Source of the DNA: Thermoleophilia bacterium
Lineage (GTDB): Bacteria > Actinomycetota > Thermoleophilia > Gaiellales > Gaiellaceae
DNA length: 6,323 nt
Direction of reading: 5' to 3'
NCBI GenBank assembly: GCA_014534155.1
Contig: JACVSB010000107.1
Coordinates: forward strand, 1 to 6,323
The notes below the pieces were generated by a model. It was given only the letters and a program-made list of their open reading frames with translations. It was not told the DNA's origin and ran no database searches. Made by a program: the position numbers and the translations under genes. Below are positions 5,483 through 6,323 of this stretch, piece after piece (position 1 is the stretch's first letter; each line of letters starts with the position of its first letter).

Positions 5483-5609
5483 TGCTCGAACGTACGCCGC
5501 TCCCGCCCCGCTCGCATCGGCAATTTCCCTGGTCCGCGACCGTCGCGCGTCGTATCCTCGCCGCCGTGCGCGGTCACACCGGGGGAGTGGCGAGGGACGG
5601 CGTCGCCGC
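5483..5609. promoter_or_regulatory. Divergent intergenic region
   Basis: These 127 nt separate the start of the UspA-like gene (minus) from the start of the broken kinase gene (plus), so promoters for both should lie here, including the probable main promoter of the transporter cluster. The only AT-richer patch is around 5519-5530 (GGCAATTTCC) and I see no convincing -35/-10 pair. The call rests on gene orientation, not on motifs. Confidence 0.35.
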
Positions 5610-6323
5610 ATGATGACGCCGGGCGAAGTGCTCGGCGAGTACCGTCTGCGGGACCCGGCTCGGCGAGGGCGCCGTAGGCGTCGTCTTTCGCGCCGAGCGC
5701 GACGGCGAGGACGTCGCTCTCAAGCTGCTCAGGGAGAAGCTCGCGCACGACGAGACCTACCGCCGCCGCTTCCAGCGCGAGGCGCGCGTGGCCCGCGAGG
5801 TCGAGCACCCGAACCTGGTTCCCGTCCTGGATGCAGGAGAGGTCGGCCGCCGCTACTACCTCGCGAGCCGGTACGTCGATGGGCGCTCGCTGAAGACGGA
5901 GATCGCGACGAGTGGCCCGCTTCCGCTCGGCCGGCTCGTCCGGCTCGCCGCGGACCTCCGCGCTTCTGACCGACTTCGGCCTCGCCAAGGGGACGGCGTA
6001 CACAGTCCTCATGGAGAGCGGCCGCCTCCTCGGCACGCTCGCCTACCTCGCGCCCGAGCTCACCCGCGGCGATCGTCGCGTCCCGGCACGCAATCTGGGT
6101 GACAGACGAGGAGCGCGCGAGGCTCGTGCGGTTCCGGCCCGAGGCAAGCGAGTCTGGCCCCACCATCGCCCTCTCCAAGCGCTCGGGCGGGAAGACGCCG
6201 GTCGCAGCGTCGGGGAACGCCGTCTGGGCCGGGAGCGAGTCAGGCTTCACAGTCCTCCGAATCGACCCGGTCACGGGGGAAGTCGTCGCGCGCGTCCCGA
6301 AGCTGCAGTCCCCGCACGCGATC
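5610..6323 (+). pseudogene. Broken Ser/Thr protein kinase with C-terminal beta-propeller (3' end outside window)
   Basis: Four pieces in three frames resemble one PknD-like receptor kinase. Piece 1 starts at ATG 5610 (MMTPGEVLGEYRLRD). Piece 2, from about 5656, reads RLGEGAVGVVFRAERDG, then VALKLLREKL with the ATP-site Lys at 5722, and FQREARVAREVEHPNLVPVL, ending about 5957 at LVRLAADL. Piece 3, about 5957-6065, reads ALLTDFGLAKGTAYT and then GTLAYLAPEL. Piece 4, about 6066 to the edge, reads AAIVASRHAIWVTDEERARL, with a second blade AVWAGSESGFTVLRIDPVTG; this is a YncE/Vgb-like beta-propeller. The first break is repaired by removing one C from CCC at 5654-5656. The second lacks the helix E and HRD catalytic-loop region (about 30 residues), and the third lacks the C-lobe after APE plus any membrane helix. 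No active kinase can be made. The piece 4 frame stays open to the edge, but no convincing separate start is seen. Confidence 0.75.

Noticed and set aside
1..6323. CRISPR array, tRNA, rRNA, insertion sequence or attachment site
   Set aside because: I saw no regularly spaced repeats, tRNA-like CCA-ended cloverleaf, transposase motifs or terminal inverted repeats; the broken genes lack flanking mobile-element traces.

Overview
The window is very GC-rich (C/G in most third codon positions), uses GTG starts freely, and its genes are tightly packed with overlapping stops and starts. The gene content (an actinobacterial-style SpoIID/LytB protein with an N-terminal GRGWGHG motif, DUF2277, PRC-barrel genes beside an NRAMP-like transporter, and a kinase with a beta-propeller) suggests an actinobacterium, perhaps a Thermoleophilia-type lineage from soil or a metagenome. 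That placement is inference; no rRNA or marker gene is present.

Layout. 1-686 (minus): N-terminal part of a secreted SpoIID/LytB-domain protein running off the left edge. 767-1080 (minus): C-terminal remnant of a sulfide:quinone-oxidoreductase-like flavoprotein, lacking its 5' part and carrying a one-base frameshift. 1196-2062 (plus): an intact classical short-chain dehydrogenase, meeting the minus-strand cluster tail to tail with both stops inside one CTAG. 2059-5482 (minus): seven same-strand genes, in transcription order a UspA-like protein, an unknown membrane-anchored helical protein, an NRAMP-family transporter, two PRC-barrel-type proteins, a 30-residue single-helix membrane peptide, and DUF2277. 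Four consecutive junctions in this cluster overlap (4, 4, 14 and 4 nt), so at least five genes are probably translationally coupled. 5610-6323 (plus): a Ser/Thr kinase gene with a C-terminal beta-propeller, broken by a frameshift and two deletions that remove the catalytic loop and most of the C-lobe; it runs off the right edge.

The most interesting part is the NRAMP/PRC cluster. The transporter keeps the NRAMP fold signature, but the two metal-site motifs read DIGD and TPYE instead of DPGN and MPHN, so the soft methionine ligand is gone and acidic residues are added. That points to a hard cation such as Mg2+ or Mn2+, or to a different role. The two PRC proteins, the micro membrane protein and the helical membrane-anchored protein are candidate accessory or regulatory partners. 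Both gene remnants lie outside this cluster. The precise frameshift in each looks like a change of one C in a short C run, so sequence error must be excluded for those two positions, but not for the larger missing segments.
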